Notes: generated from the sequence alone by a model not told the origin. Shown: positions 10,386 through 22,165, counted from the stretch's first letter. The stretch: DNA of 49,587 nucleotides from Ophiothrix spiculata (GCA_000969725.1 JXSR01S074673.1), one strand, 5' to 3'. Made by a program: numbers and translations.

Positions 10386-11930
10386 CAATGTCGATGTCCG
10401 TTATATGCAAGATTAGAAGAAACACCCGCCACATTCTAAAACAACAACATGTTAATCAGAGAGGTCCGCACACAACACCTTAATCATACGCAACCATTAC
10501 TTCATTTTCAATCTTGATCTAACATGTCTGCTCGAACTCAAACCAATGAAATGATATAAAAGTTTATTTGACTGCCCATTTCTAACTTTATTTCTAAATG
10601 AAATATCTTACTCTAAATGTCCTACACTTTTCGTACAAAACACAAAAACTGACATTCAACACGAATGTCCAGGTCCGTATTTTGCTCGAAGCCAGTCCCA
10701 GGGTATAGTCGCACTTGAGGGAGATAAATCTTCCTTTGTGTAAATTTATCCTTGAGAAACGGGTAACCTGACATAGTAAAAGCTTGTTTACAGCAAATTA
10801 GTTTTTGTTTAAAGAACGACTAAAAAAGAATTGCTTGTAATTGTTTGAAATTTCGTTTAGTTCTGATAAATATTAATACACCTGAAGTTAAAACCTGTGC
10901 ACAAATGTAAAGTGAACATTCTGTCCCAATTCATATATTTACGTATGTTTGCTGTTGAGACCTGAAATATTCTCTGTAAATTCTGAAAAGTGAAAAAAAA
11001 ATCAATCACCCTCGAGACATTTCAATCTGTCAAGAGAAAATTACTCGGTTTTCTCCATACAAAAAAGTATTGCATATTATCTATCATTCGAATATGGCGA
11101 ATTGAATGAAAAGAAATAAACTCGGTTTTCGCTAGAGCAGCCTTCATAATATGGATGAGGAACAATTGCCTGTTTATCAATTATGAGCTACGGTTTATTT
11201 AAGTGTTTTTAAAAATCAAGTAAACGGTAATATAGAATGATTTTGATATTATCTGCAGTTTAACAACTTATTTTGTTTTCGTAGAGAATAGCATATTACA
11301 TGAGATCTGCTAATAATTAATGCAAAATAGTCTCCGTGTCCAGTAAATAATACCAGCTAGAAGCATACTAAATTACGAGTTAAGTACTTGGTGATATATT
11401 ATTTATTTTGATTATGATTAAGGTATCAGACAAAAAGCTCACAAGTTTTTGTATTATTCAAATCGTTACAATAAAACCGGACCATTCAACATGTTTGTAT
11501 GATTATGGCATATTCATGATACTAAATGATGAACAAAACTAATGAAAACGCGAAAAGAATGTTAAATACAAACACTGATTTTAGGCAAGAATAGACGCGG
11601 TTTAGATGACAATCATAAGCTCCGGTGTTGAATTATTTATTATTATATACTAATGCAAAACAAGTTCTTTTGAATCAGTTTAATGTCGCCCACATAATTC
11701 ATGTGTCTGGAGCACAAAACATGCTAAATGTAACTTTGAAGTTTTTTGAAGAAAAACTTGATGCACTGATCACATGTGGTATATACCTTACAAAGAAATA
11801 AAGAGATTAAACTTTTTCACTAACTTAAACGTAAAAATGACCGCAAAAGGCGTATTTATTGTAAGCTAGGAATTAATGTCGCTTTCTCCGAGTCTGTGTG
11901 ATTTAGCAATAGAAACCTCACATCCTGAAA
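10386..11930. other. Gene-free stretch; right part of W2 and beginning of U0
   Basis: 10640-10790 aligns with 2545-2680 of W1. From about 11100 weak similarity to the U units appears (an ACTCGGTTT / GGTTTATTTAA context also seen at 16158). No reading frame or RNA gene is supported. Confidence 0.5.
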
Positions 11931-12160
11931 GAACCGTTTCTCAGTTTCCAGTTCTGGGTGCTTAAATTTGTAAACAACCTTGAGTGAAATGAGTGAAAGA
12001 ATATCTTTGACACGCATTTCTGTACGTGTAACCAAACCATTATGTTACGACACACTCATGTTACACTGATGTTGTCATAGTAGAAATGTTATATAGCCTG
12101 CTGGTTCACACTGGTTAACCTTCATGACTACCTCGAAGCAAGACAATCTGTACTTAACCA
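11930..12160 (+). promoter_or_regulatory. Conserved TATA-bearing island, U0 copy
   Basis: Contains CCATTATGTTACG, then GTTGTCATAGTAGAAATG, then TTATATAG at 12089-12096. The same order of words is found at 21980-22080 and 29690-29790. It is among the best preserved modules of the U units and resembles a TATA core promoter read rightwards. No downstream coding exon could be identified. Confidence 0.4.
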
Positions 12161-12868
12161 TCTCCAATATTGCAGTAAGACTAAAAGTGTTGTAAACATC
12201 CTAAGGAAAGAAAACCAATGTTTTGGAAAAACATAATGTGAAATAGTTACATTTTTTCAGATTTAATGCTTTAATGCTCAAAAGCAAGGAGCAAATGTGT
12301 TTCCATTCTTTTTAGTCAAATACCGCCCGTAGAAGACACAGCGTATATCGGAAGCTTGGCACTGGTTGTTGTATAACTGTTTAAAGGAGAATGGTCCGAT
12401 TGCTTCAACCTTTTTTCAAACCTTTTGAAATTGTGGTACCACAATATTGTTCATATTTTTCTGATAACCCATGTGAAATTTTTCGGCTGAGTTATGTTCC
12501 GTTTTGGAGTTATACGTGAAAATGTGTCTAATTCTGGTACCATAATTACTTTTGCATAGTAACGTATAGGCAGCTCTAAAGTACAAAAATACCCATAAAA
12601 TCAAAACGGTTTGACCGATTCATCTGAAATTTGAAACTTTAAACTCTTTCTCGGTCATCTTTCATATCACACCGAAAACTAAATTTTGAAATCCTTTAAA
12701 TTAAAATTACACACAATATCAAATCGCATATCGGTAATTTTGCAACTCTCATAACGGATGCTTAATATAGAAAACACACAATAAGCCTGGTCGTATAGCA
12801 ATCGAACGTATTTTACAAAACAGCTTTTCATATCCGTCCTACCTGATTTTTTGTGGTTGCATTGAATA

Positions 12869-13153
12869 CCAGAAATAGTGCCGAAAACACAACTTTTACC
12901 GTTTATGCTTCCAAACTATGGAATAATCTTCCAAAGACAATAAGGAACTCCAATTCTGTGAATGCTTTCAAAAAAGCACTTAAAACACATTTATTTCCAA
13001 ATTGATTGTTTTCTTCATGTTTATGTTAATATTGCATTGTTAATTTTTTTACTACTTTTTATTGCAACTTTGTAAGCGCCCTGAGCCTTTTGGGAATGGC
13101 GCACTAAATACTTGTTGTATGTAAGTATGTATGTATGTATGCATATGTATGTA
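12869..13153 (+). mobile_element. 5'-truncated CR1/L2-group LINE, 3' end
   Basis: A frame from about 12869 to the TGA at 13003 encodes the typical last residues of ORF2 in this LINE group, with KLWNNLPKTIRNSNS then VNAFKKALKTHLF. After the stop come a stem-loop (GCGCCCTGAGCC / GGGAATGGCGC) and a (TATG)n tail at 13115-13153. Insertion appears flanked by TGAATA at 12863-12868 and 13154-13159. Paralogous positions near 19391, 22826 and 31935 lack the element and read straight through (GCATTGAATATAACAAAAAC at 19391). Only the final 45 or so codons survive, so it is inactive. Confidence 0.85.
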
Positions 13154-13159
13154 TGAATA

Positions 13160-13410
13160 TAACAAAACAAAACCCTTTGAAAAGATACGGAAAGAAGACA
13201 TGTGAGATTAATGTGATGTCTGATGAACACACCAGTGCAAAACATCGTAAGTAATCAGATGCATGTAAATCACTGTCAATTATGAATGTTTTATATTCAA
13301 TATCAAATGTCACTGATTTCATGTTCTTTTCTCTTGTCTGCGATCAGGGGTAAATATAAGTTCACTTTACACTGGATCGAAATAAGAAGACTCCAATGAA
13401 ATGATATCAG
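13160..13410 (+). repeat. U-unit module e, U0 copy
   Basis: Contains the words GTGCAAAACATCGTAAGTAATCA, GTCAATTATGAATGTTTTAT, then TCAAATGTCACTGA. The same series recurs at 19390-19660, 22660-22760, 22820-23080 and 31925-32220. A GTAAGT that could serve as a splice donor is kept in three copies but is CAAGT in two, so a conserved exon boundary is not established. Confidence 0.75.
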
Positions 13411-14229
13411 TTATAATGTATATCATATAGTACTTTTATAATCTTCCTTGTGTTTAACACAAGGAAACCTATTTGTGTTTTTATTAGCAAAAGTAATAAA
13501 TGTGAATGACAATTTGGTTTCAAAATATTTAAAAAATCTGACGTCTTTATATAACGATGAGTCTCTAAAATAGTAAACAAAATTAGCTGAATTGGTAACA
13601 ACATCAAAATACGACTAAAATGATCAAACACATTTTTCAATGTACTTTGCCCTGTTTATGGGACCCTACACAAACATGCAGGTAGTTACAAATTTCAAAT
13701 GTAAAATCTTAAAGCATTAACCTTCTTGCAAAGAAGCAAAAAGTCACATCAATCTACTGTATTTTATTGATGTTATTATTGGCATTCAGTATAATATAAG
13801 GATATTTAACCGTCTTTGAATGGATAAACTTCAAATAAGCATAAGGTTGAAGTGAAAATATGCCTTAAATGCTTCTTTTATTTTAGTCTAATTAGATAAA
13901 GTGAATGTTGCTAATAAACAGTAGGAATTGTTTTTATAAGATAATTACAAAAAATTAAAACGGATAACCCAAAATACCTTTTAAGCAGATCTAAATGTTT
14001 TGTGACAAGCTTTACAATCAGGATAATGATTTATGTTTAAACACCGAACACCGATGTTGGTTTAAAAGATGTCTGTTTTATTGGTTATATCTGCTTGTAA
14101 AGCGGAATTTTTATTGTGTGATGGTATGGCACCGTTTGTAGAAATTCTTTTTTCATGTTTACTTAGTAGTATAGTATGTAATGATTTTGAAAAGCTACAA
14201 GTGAATAATTAAATAAATGTTTCTTCCAG
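13411..14229. other. Gene-free stretch inside U0
   Basis: AT-rich sequence with short random frames only (for example 77 codons on the minus strand at 13407-13640, no domain). No element ends were seen. Confidence 0.5.
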
Positions 14230-15020
14230 ACTTTTTATTGAAATATATTTGAAACGACATATTACATAAGATTAGCCCCTCAAATATCATATCATTAATT
14301 TCTAACTTTGATGTTATCCGATTTATAACAATCAGAAATGTCGCACTTTCTAGATTTATCTTTTGCATTTAACTTTTAGGTAATTCTATATTGCTGTTAT
14401 TTCAACGTAATCTTAGTCCAGGTAACTTTACCCGGTTGTTATGAAAAATAATGATCCGAGGTGTCTTGGCTTGATATTATACATGTATATATGGCTCCAT
14501 ACTAAATTTTTGAAGACTACTGGTGAAATTTTTGCTTAAAGCAAAATCATATGCTACTACTATATGTAGTTAACCTATTAGACTGATATAAAATTAAACA
14601 AATAATTTGGCTTGATATTATTTGTTATAGAAAGCGAAATTGTCATGTTTAATATAAAAGAGATTTATTATCGAATTTTATTGCATTATCGCAAAAAATA
14701 TCAGAAAAGAATCTTTAAACAATATTTTGGTGTTTTCATATTATTAATAAACAGTTTATATTTTATTGTCTTGAATACAATTGTTATGCAATGAAAACTT
14801 AACCAGCGTTCAATAAGAAACCTAAGATGACACAGATCTTAAGTAAAAAGAACGAGCATGATGTTTTTCCTTAAAGGTTCTCCATGAACTGTTTGTCCTA
14901 GAATTCTCATGGCAGTACATAACTTCCTGTAATCTAAATAGACTGCACAAAACAAATAGCCCATTGCTGTGTATTTCTTCGAAAACAAAACTATTTCAAA
15001 AGTAGGACACCTGATCACTA
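14230..15020 (-). repeat. U-unit modules in inverted orientation, U0 copy
   Basis: 14260-14440 is the reverse complement, with divergence, of 34230-34440 (TTTCAACGTAATCT here against AGATTACGTTGAAA there). 14840-15018 is the reverse complement of 24156-24300 and 33734-33890. It includes AAAAGTAGGACACCTGATCAC at 14998-15018. Neighbouring modules on both sides are in direct orientation, so the segment was inverted after or during duplication. Confidence 0.75.
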
Positions 15021-15149
15021 TAAACAAAACTATTTATATTATTGTTGTTTTTATCTAGTCTTATATGTTACAATTATATTATCTTGCAATGATCTTCTAT
15101 TTTTAGCAATTATCAAGATCATACATCCCCTCAATCTATCTCCTCAGGC

Positions 15150-15490
15150 TTTTGCAAAGGAATTAGGTGAATTCCCCTGATATTCACTTTCTTTTTGGGC
15201 TCTAACCACAGGTTAAGATAACTTTCATCATCCTCGCAGCGCAAAACATGTCATCTTCAATGGTTACTGGGCTGAACTTATTAAGAAATACAACGCTTCC
15301 CTGGAAGCTCCGCACTGTAGCATTAAATCTAATAAGAATTTTTCAATTATGTTCTAGAAATTTAATTAACCTCTGGCGAAAGCAACCCACAGAATATATA
15401 ATAATTCTGCGAAATCGAAAAACCGTTTGCCCGGAGCTGAGATTTAGTTACGGATTTAAATAACATTTTGATGAAACATTATAATGCAAA
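15150..15490 (+). repeat. U-unit module j, U0 copy
   Basis: GGTTAAGATAACTTTCAT, CTGAACTTATTAAGAAATA and GGAGCTGAGATTTAGTT follow in the same order as at 35205-35410. The last word is also at 24648-24665. In U2 most of the module is missing. Confidence 0.75.
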
Positions 15491-16846
15491 TTTTATACTT
15501 TTGCAGCACGGCTACTTTGCAGTAGCCAATGCATTTTTTTAATGGTTTCATGTTTTAATTGTAATAACTATAATTCCGTTTTTCCACAGTCCAATTGATC
15601 GATTCCAGAATAAAGAGCGGGATCTGTTGTATATACCTAGAAAGGACATGCAATCAATATTTATTCTGATCAGATGGCGTGATTTATTTGACATAATTAT
15701 GTCAATGATTTAGGTTAGCACAACGTTGACATTGCCAAAAACGTGTTGGTTTATTGCTTCAAATAAATATAGAATTGATTTTAATATCGACTTTGGGCAC
15801 AATAGTAAAACGGTAGAGCCATATTAAAATGATATTTAACACCATTTATTAATTTTTTACTTTTTTGACAATAAGTATAGCACATGTTGAGTTAAATCTT
15901 AGCACCGTTAAGTAGGAGTTTATGCAACCTTTTTATCTAATAAGAGTAAGCAAGTAGAAAAGATCCTCTCGAACTGATGATTATGTGCGCCTAAAAAGTA
16001 CAACAAAACAAAACAAAAATGTTTTGTATTTTCTGATATTAAATTAACGACAAACAGAAGAGTCATCCCTAAATAAAATCATACTATACCTCAACATGAC
16101 TGTATTGAACAGAAATCGACAGGGTAATCGTGGACGTGGAACCAATCAAAATTTTGTACTCGGTTTATTTAAAAAGATTTAAAAATCAGTAAAAGATTAT
16201 AATAGTAGTAGTTTGATTTTTATACTATTTGATAAACAGGAAACGTGTTAGGCATTTGCATATTGCGCGATAATTGCTTTTCAAATCTTGATTCATATTG
16301 TTGACTCACAAAATAAGCCACACAACAAAATTCACCATCCAATGCAAAATAATAGTTGCGATTAAGATATCAAGCACTTAAGAATTTTGTTACAAATCGT
16401 CTAAATTGACATCTCATACAATTACATCATTCTTGTTTATCATAGCATATTCACATTTATGATAAACAAAGTTTGTTTTCAAATATGAAATAAAAAACTG
16501 CTAAGAGGAATTATGCTTACAAGTAGTTATAATTCATGATTGGATATTTATCCTGTTGAATCCACGAATAAATAACGTGGGTATGAAGATATGATTTATT
16601 TTTGAAGTTTGTATATACGAAGAAGTATTATATGGAAATAAGATTTCTGCCTTCGGGTTGCGTTATATATAATTGTGTATGAAATAAAGAAAACCCTAGT
16701 CCCTTTAAATCAGCAAATGTCACTAACAAATTGGAGTTTTAAAATCACAAAAAATTCTAAAAAGTTAACTTTATGCAATAATTATATCTTATTGGCATTT
16801 TAATGCTACTCCACGTTGTATAAATTGCAACAAAGTAATATAATGA
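15491..16846. other. Gene-free stretch with U1 modules a and b
   Basis: 16140-16340 aligns with 20640-20830 (GTTTGATTTT then GATAAACAGGAAA). 16510-16620 aligns with 21690-21760 (AATAAATAACGYGG). The rest is AT-rich and shows no gene. Confidence 0.55.
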
Positions 16847-17405
16847 TTAACCCTTGTCTACCCAGGCTATTTTTTGTAACACGTCTACCAAAGGGGGGGT
16901 TGTTGTTGTTGTTGCAACCACCCCCCCCCTTAATTTTTGGAACGGTTTTGCTATTAATAGATAGGTATGGTCCTTCCCTATCCAATGATACCAAAATCAC
17001 AAAAATCGGCCAAGGCGTTACGAAATTATGACGTCATTAAGGCCGAAAATCGGAAAAATCGGGATTTTGGCAAAAATTGCTACCAAAATCCAAATTTTGC
17101 TATAAAAGTTCTAAATGACCGATTTTCGTCGTGTTTTTTGCTAATAAAGAAGGGAAATAATAATTCTAACATGCCCTGCAAGCTGATATTCATAGCATGC
17201 ATATATTTTTCAAAATGGCGACTTAAAATTTTCCGGGGCTTCACCAACCCCCCCCCCTACACCCCAACTTTGACGGCCTACCCTAACCCCACCTTAGGTG
17301 GTAGTACCCCCCTAATTTTTTCATCAAAATTACCGCAAAGGATGTAAAAGAGATTACCTAAATGCCTTGGGGGGGGGGGTTGTTCCCTGGGTAGACGAGG
17401 GTTAA
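16847..17405 (+). mobile_element. TTAA-flanked piggyBac-like MITE, copy 1
   Basis: Flanked by TTAA at 16847-16850 and 17402-17405. The ends are inverted repeats: CCCTTGTCTACCCAGG on the left and the reverse complement of CCCTCGTCTACCCAGG on the right. TTAA targets and CCY-starting ends are the hallmark of piggyBac-type transposition. The interior has C/G homopolymer runs, a (GTT)n tract and conserved words such as TGACGTCATTAAGG and CTTTGACGGCCTACCCTAACC. It is shared with a second, inverted copy at 25652-26246. The open frames at 16806-17347 on both strands are by-products and not genes. Confidence 0.88.
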
Positions 17406-17622
17406 GTCAGCATTTAAAAAAATTCGAACAAAATAGACCTCAAGCGATGTAACAGTGATGAAACCAATGCCCCATGAACGTATCAAATTAATCTCGTGAA
17501 TGCATCACCGATGCATTTTGGAAAGACCAGGAAGCATTCGTGATATTTGTTTGGAAAGGAGGTCGATAAACTATTCAAGCCATAGCAATGACATTGGCAA
17601 GACAGCACAAAGACATCCGGGA

Positions 17623-17800
17623 AACATCGCTGACGAGCGGTTAGAGCACGGGTCTCATAATACAAGGTTTGTGGGTTCGAGCCCCGGGCCGGGCGGTTTT
17701 CGTCTCCTTTTTTCTTGGGCAAGAAACTTTTACTCTACTTGCTCCGTGGTTCGGAAGTCACGTAAAGCCGTTGGTCCTCTGTACGAATAGACTCATTCAT
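17623..17800 (+). mobile_element. tRNA-Met-derived SINE
   Basis: The head resembles an elongator tRNA-Met. It has an A box (GAGCGGTTAGAGCACGGG region, 17633-17650), an anticodon loop TCTCATAATA carrying CAT, and a B box GGTTCGAGCCC at 17674-17684. It is followed by a body with TTGGGCAAGAAACTTTTACT and a segment CGTAAAGCCGTTGGTCC, the kind of domain seen after the tRNA head in animal SINEs. The acceptor stem does not pair and there is no mature tRNA fold, so it is a retroposon and not a tRNA gene. The 3' end is set approximately. RNA polymerase III promoter boxes are intact to the eye. Confidence 0.85.
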
Positions 17801-17878
17801 GGGGTATGCATTTCATGCAAGTACTGTGTATCATTAATTAATTGATTTCTTATTTACTATGCATTGTTGATACTTTCC

Positions 17879-18172
17879 AGATACATTCACGAAGCTTTCC
17901 TACCCGGTGCATCTGGAATGAATCTGGAAGCATACCGCAAAAGAATCAGAAGCGTAGCAGGACAAGGTCCTAATGCTACATTCACATATCAGACTACGCG
18001 CATCGTACGGTTGCGAGGGGGGCATGCGCAGCCACGCAGAGGGCACGGAAAATTCGTAGAAAATTGGGATGCGAAAACGACATTTTTTAAGGTGTACGAC
18101 AAGTTCATGAGGAGCGTACGCGGCAGAGGATGTCGTATGTTGCTCACGGATACGTGCACGAATGAGACCTAA
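17879..18172 (+). CDS. Candidate last exon, unidentified
   Basis: A frame follows a good-looking splice acceptor: a pyrimidine-rich CTTTCCAG ends at 17880 with possible branch sequence TACTATG before it. It stays open to TAA at 18170. It is more GC-rich than its surroundings and its translation has many Arg, Gly and Thr residues (for example RLRGGHAQPRRGHGK). No family is recognised. The last 30 bases align with non-coding positions of U2 and U3 (about 22420 and 30125) in which the frame is not kept, which argues against coding. The CGTACG words also resemble transposon interiors such as 8147-8714. Confidence 0.22.
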   Translation, partial: RYIHEAFLPGASGMNLEAYRKRIRSVAGQGPNATFTYQTTRIVRLRGGHAQPRRGHGKFVENWDAKTTFFKVYDKFMRSVRGRGCRMLLTDTCTNET

Positions 18173-18345
18173 AACGTGGGGTGGAGATTGGATAAAGAAA
18201 ATAATAAATCACCAATTTAATCAACGATTACGATATGGTTTATTGTGATAATAATTGATTTTGATTCAATAATATAACATCGAAGCTAGACTATATTCCA
18301 AAGAGATGGCAGTGAACATTTCAGTTATTTTAGTGACTAGTTTCC
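18143..18345 (+). repeat. U-unit module d, U1 copy
   Basis: GGATACGTGCACGAATGAGACC, GGGGTGGAGATTGGATAA and AACATCGAAGCTAGAC match 22415-22620 and, in part, 30120-30175 and 31690-31740. Confidence 0.75.
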
Positions 18346-19384
18346 AGATTAATTCTAATTCCAAATTATATATAACTAAAAAGAGACGTGTAATGTACCT
18401 TATAAATTACGTATCATTATGACGTATTTGAGATTAACGCTATTGTCAAGTACGCTATAAATCGGAAAACAATACCGACTGAAGGCTGCAAAATACTTCT
18501 TCTTAACAAAGTCACCTTGTGGATATCTTATAAAGTTCTTTCAACTATACATACGCATTTTCGAAGTTCAAAGTTGATAAAAACCGATATCCGGAAAAGG
18601 TTTAAAACGCATTCTTCTTCTAGACAAAATGTTCGCAAATACCTTGCACTTTGAGAATAGGAAGAAGCAATTTCTTAGTGTAGAATAGTCTGCTTTACAT
18701 AAGTCAAGTCATATAAGTTTCATTAATATGCATCAAATGTATTTATATTCAATTATTTCCCACATGACTGTAAGGAAATGCTAATTACCATAAATTTGTT
18801 ATGTATTCTTTTGTTCTATATTTGTTGTAATTGCGCAAAAACATCCTAATCTTTAGGGAGATCGGTGGCTTTGAAGCGGTCTTCTTTTATGTATACGATA
18901 CTTTTGCATTCAATTTAAATAGCTGCCCTGTAGTAATATAGAGTTTAAGCAGCTTTGTGTATCAAACAATCAAGTGAATTTTCAAACTATTTTTCATTTT
19001 AACTTAAAAACTATTACCATTAAGCTCTAAATTGTAAAGAAATATGTCTGACAAGGCTGGTTACTAACTTTAATAAGCAAATACACTTGATAGCAAGTAA
19101 CGTCTTCAAAAGACCTTAGATATGAGCCCAATTTTTGGATAAAGTAGTTTTCAAATGTTACATATATATAACACAACCTTACAAAGACCACCTTGAATGA
19201 CTCCATAAACATTAGGTGAATTACAATAATATATGAGATTGAATCACACATCGTCTAATTTGCAACTTTTATGGAGAAATACTTACGCATAATATTAAAT
19301 CGCGGGCCGTGGATATGGATAGGTAGAACGATTGAAAGTATTAAAAGCAGCAGCTATCCTCATATGCTTCCTAGCTATTTCCTG
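18346..19384. other. Gene-free stretch inside U1
   Basis: AT-rich sequence, short random frames only. No element ends recognised. Confidence 0.5.
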
Positions 19385-19665
19385 TTTGGTTGCATTGAAT
19401 ATAACAAAAACCTTTTCTGGCGGAAATATTGTATGTGAAGAAGATACACAATAAGACATGTGAAGTTGACGCGATGTCTGATGGCAAATCAGTGCAAAAC
19501 ATCGTAAGTAATCAACAACATGTAAGTCAATGTCGATTATGAATGTTTTATTTAATATCAAATGTCACTGACTTCGCGTTCTTTTATTTGTCTGTGATCT
19601 GGGGTAAATATGAGTTGATTGTGCATTGGCTCAATATGAGAAGACTCCGATAAAATATCATTTTT
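19385..19665 (+). repeat. U-unit module e, U1 copy, empty LINE site
   Basis: Starts with GGTTGCATTGAATATAAC, the uninterrupted version of the site occupied by the LINE at 12869-13153. It continues with the shared series ending in GAAGACTCCGATAAAAT. Confidence 0.8.
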
Positions 19666-19911
19666 ATGTCACGGATTTTTTTTTTGTCTGACGCTTCCCT
19701 ACGAAGGCTACGATAGAAAACAAAATGAACTGATTTGATAACAGCGCGCGATTAAATTACGATAAAACACAATATCAAATACATTTTTAAAATGGGCGGT
19801 AACTCTGTATTTTCCTTTTGATTTTTGACAATTGACCGGACAAAATTAATAACATTCTATCGGTAGGACATATGGTATTTGAAGAATTCTTTGGTATAGG
19901 TAAAGTACACG
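19666..19911. other. Gene-free stretch
   Basis: A T-run near 19678 and AT-rich sequence. No gene or repeat was recognised. Confidence 0.5.
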
Positions 19912-20076
19912 TAAATGGTCAGGGGCGTAACCAGCTTTGACCGTCCGGGGGGGGCAAGACTCAAGAGCCTTCCCGATTTTTGTACTGGCTTGGGAAAAAA
20001 ACTTAACTCGCGCGTAGCGCGCGCAAAAAGCTTCCCCCCCCCCGGACATCCCACTGGTTACGCCCCTGTAAATGGT
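19912..20076. mobile_element. hAT-like MITE with an 8-bp target duplication
   Basis: The element itself is 19920-20068. Its ends are CAGGGGCGTAACCAG and CTGGTTACGCCCCTG, perfect 15-bp inverted repeats. It is flanked by the perfect 8-bp duplication TAAATGGT (19912-19919, 20069-20076). Ends of the CAGGGGCG type plus 8-bp duplications are typical of hAT elements. The interior has a CGCGCGTAGCGCGCG palindrome and C/G runs and no coding capacity. The undamaged duplication suggests a comparatively recent insertion. Confidence 0.94.
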
Positions 20077-20204
20077 TGTTTTACTCATGTTTGGCTCGGG
20101 AGTACTCATTAGTATTTTACGTTATTTTTCGTTTTGTTTTTACAGTTTTACAACGCGTATATCACAAAATGCACGCGTTGCGTTTACTGTATAAGGCACA
20201 CATC

Positions 20205-20537
20205 TTAGGCCTAAACAAAATAATTGTTTGATTGGCGTAACATAGAAAAAAAAAATAGAGTAGGTAGGTCGGATTTAAAAAAAATAATTTTTCACATACA
20301 AGAACATAAAATATACTACACATATAAAAAAAACACATCTTCACTTTTTCTGTAACACATCTTTTATCTGTAATTTTGAATGTCCTGCAAGCCATATCTC
20401 GGGCCCCATGAACCGATTCCGATCAAATTTGGGATTTGGAGGTCTTTTACCATGCTAAAAAAAATAAAAATATTTAGGGTCGGTGGTAAAAATAGGGTCG
20501 GTCGGGTTACGCCAATCAAACAATTTTTTAGGCCTTA
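20205..20537. mobile_element. TTA-flanked PIF/Harbinger-like MITE
   Basis: The element 20208-20534 starts GGCCTAAA and ends TTTAGGCC. Longer inverted similarity follows through AATTGTTTGATTGGCGTAAC, with a 6-base indel near the tip. It is flanked by TTA on both sides. Three-base TWA duplications with GG-starting ends are typical of PIF/Harbinger. Subterminal GGTCGGT and GGGTCGGTCGGG words occur on the right. The minus-strand frame at 20162-20395 is a by-product. Confidence 0.85.
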
Positions 20538-20983
20538 CGCTAAGATATCACAAAACTAATCCCACCACTTAGCCAAAACTGGATCTGCAATAATGCCATC
20601 TGTTGTTTAAAATTATATCTTGATGTAAATCATAAAATTTAATAAGGTTAATAAAGAAGAAGTTTGATTTTATTTGCTGTTCGGTAAACAGGAAAAGTGT
20701 TTGGTTTGCTCTTTAGAATATAATACACGCATATTTGTTTTGCCAATCTCTATTCATGTTGTTGTTACTCAAAACCTCAAAAGTAAAAGCCCCAAACAAA
20801 ATACACTATCCAATTAGAGAATAAAAGATGGCGATTTATTGTTTTGCCTGTCATCTATCATCTCATAATGGATGGGCGTACATTATTTGAGTAATGGGTG
20901 CCCTCGCAAACAATAAATAGCAATCTTTTATTCTTATTCTTAGTCACATATTTGAGTCATTTATAAACCAAAAACGATGTAAA

Positions 20984-21178
20984 TTATTGCCCAAAACTAT
21001 AAACATTATCATTGGAAAAACGTACACCCCTATTCAACATGAAATATTCCAAACCCAGTAAAGCTGTTAGCGCCGGATGTTTGCGTATACCTGCATCGCG
21101 CCGTGATTTTGAACGCGCGGCTCTACTGCGTTTCACGCTGAACGCACTGTCATCTATCGTCTCATAATGGCTTGCCAA
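20984..21178 (-). other. GC-rich patch in U2
   Basis: Around 21060-21180 the sequence is richer in CG (GCGCCGGATG, ATCGCGCCGTGATTTTG, ACGCTGAACGCACTG) than its neighbours and gives a 64-codon minus-strand frame. The words CATCTATCATCTCATAATGG (20850) and CATCTATCGTCTCATAATGG (21151) form a 20-bp direct pair around it. This suggests an inserted segment with a target duplication or a local duplication. No family is recognised. Confidence 0.4.
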
Positions 21179-21979
21179 AATGCCTTTTTAGGAAGTAAAA
21201 TCGCACTCAGTGACTAAGAATCTAAATTAATCCCATCGTTGGTAAATAATATCATCCAGAAACAATATAATTTGATTTTATCGTTAAAGTACTGTGTATT
21301 TATTCGATGAGTTGAGCTTAAGATATACACAATTATTTTGGCTCTCTAGGATTCAATTATTTACATCCTTGTATTAAATGCACCATGGCACCAAGTTAAT
21401 GACAATTGTGATCGTCAGAAGTGACAATCCGTTCAAATTGAATTCCTATATTATATAAGCATATTCAATTTAATGATAAACAAAGTGTGTTTCAAAACTT
21501 GAAATAAGAAAATAAAACGAATAGTAATGGTTAGAAAGACTTATTATTAATGATTGGTGTTTATTCTGTTAAACAAGAATTAATAACATGGTTTCGATAT
21601 CAATCATTAGCTCTTGAATTAGCTCTTGAAATAAATGCGTTTGAAAACTTATAATAAGAAAGAAAAAAGAAATAATGGTTACAAAGACTTATGAATAATG
21701 ATTTGATATTTATTTAGTTATACAAGAATAAATAACGCGGTTTGGATATCAATCATTAATAGCTCTTGAGTTAGTGTTGAATAATTTATACACTTGCATT
21801 AAATGTAATAAGTTGAACTTGTTCACTACATCCTAAAAGCGAGATTTCTTGGATTATTTGGAAAAGCTGTTATTTCTTCTCTTTCAGTTTAATGTGCAGA
21901 GGTTTATCAGTGGTTAAATTTGCATCTACAAACCTCAGTGAAATGAGTGATAAATATTTAAGGACTGTTTGAAATGCTT

Positions 21980-22165
21980 TTATGTACCGATGTAACCAAG
22001 CCATTATGTTATGATTATGGCATACTTATGTTACATCTATGTTGTGATAGTAGAAATATTATATAGGCGGCTAGTGTATGAACTCACATGTGTCACCCAT
22101 TCAGGAAGACCTCAAGCTAGACAATCCGTACTTGTGAATAAAAGATGAACCATGTCTCATATTAT
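21980..22165 (+). promoter_or_regulatory. Conserved TATA-bearing island, U2 copy
   Basis: CCATTATGTTATGATTATGG, GTTGTGATAGTAGAAATA and TTATATAG (22059-22066) are followed about 85 bp later by an ATG at 22145. The U3 copy keeps this ATG, but the two downstream frames differ by a one-base shift. A TATA core promoter is the simplest reading. The start codon is not supported as coding. Confidence 0.45.

Noticed and set aside
13021-13322. Minus-strand frames rich in Ile-His-Thr-Tyr
   Set aside because: They read the (TATG)n tail of the LINE fragment in reverse.
16806-17347. Frames on both strands
   Set aside because: They lie inside the TTAA-flanked MITE and are not kept in its second copy.
17623-17700. 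tRNA-Met gene
   Set aside because: Promoter boxes and the CAT loop are present, but the acceptor stem does not pair and a SINE body follows.
19846-20112. Three overlapping frames on both strands
   Set aside because: They cross the hAT-like MITE; the coding look comes from its GC-rich palindrome.
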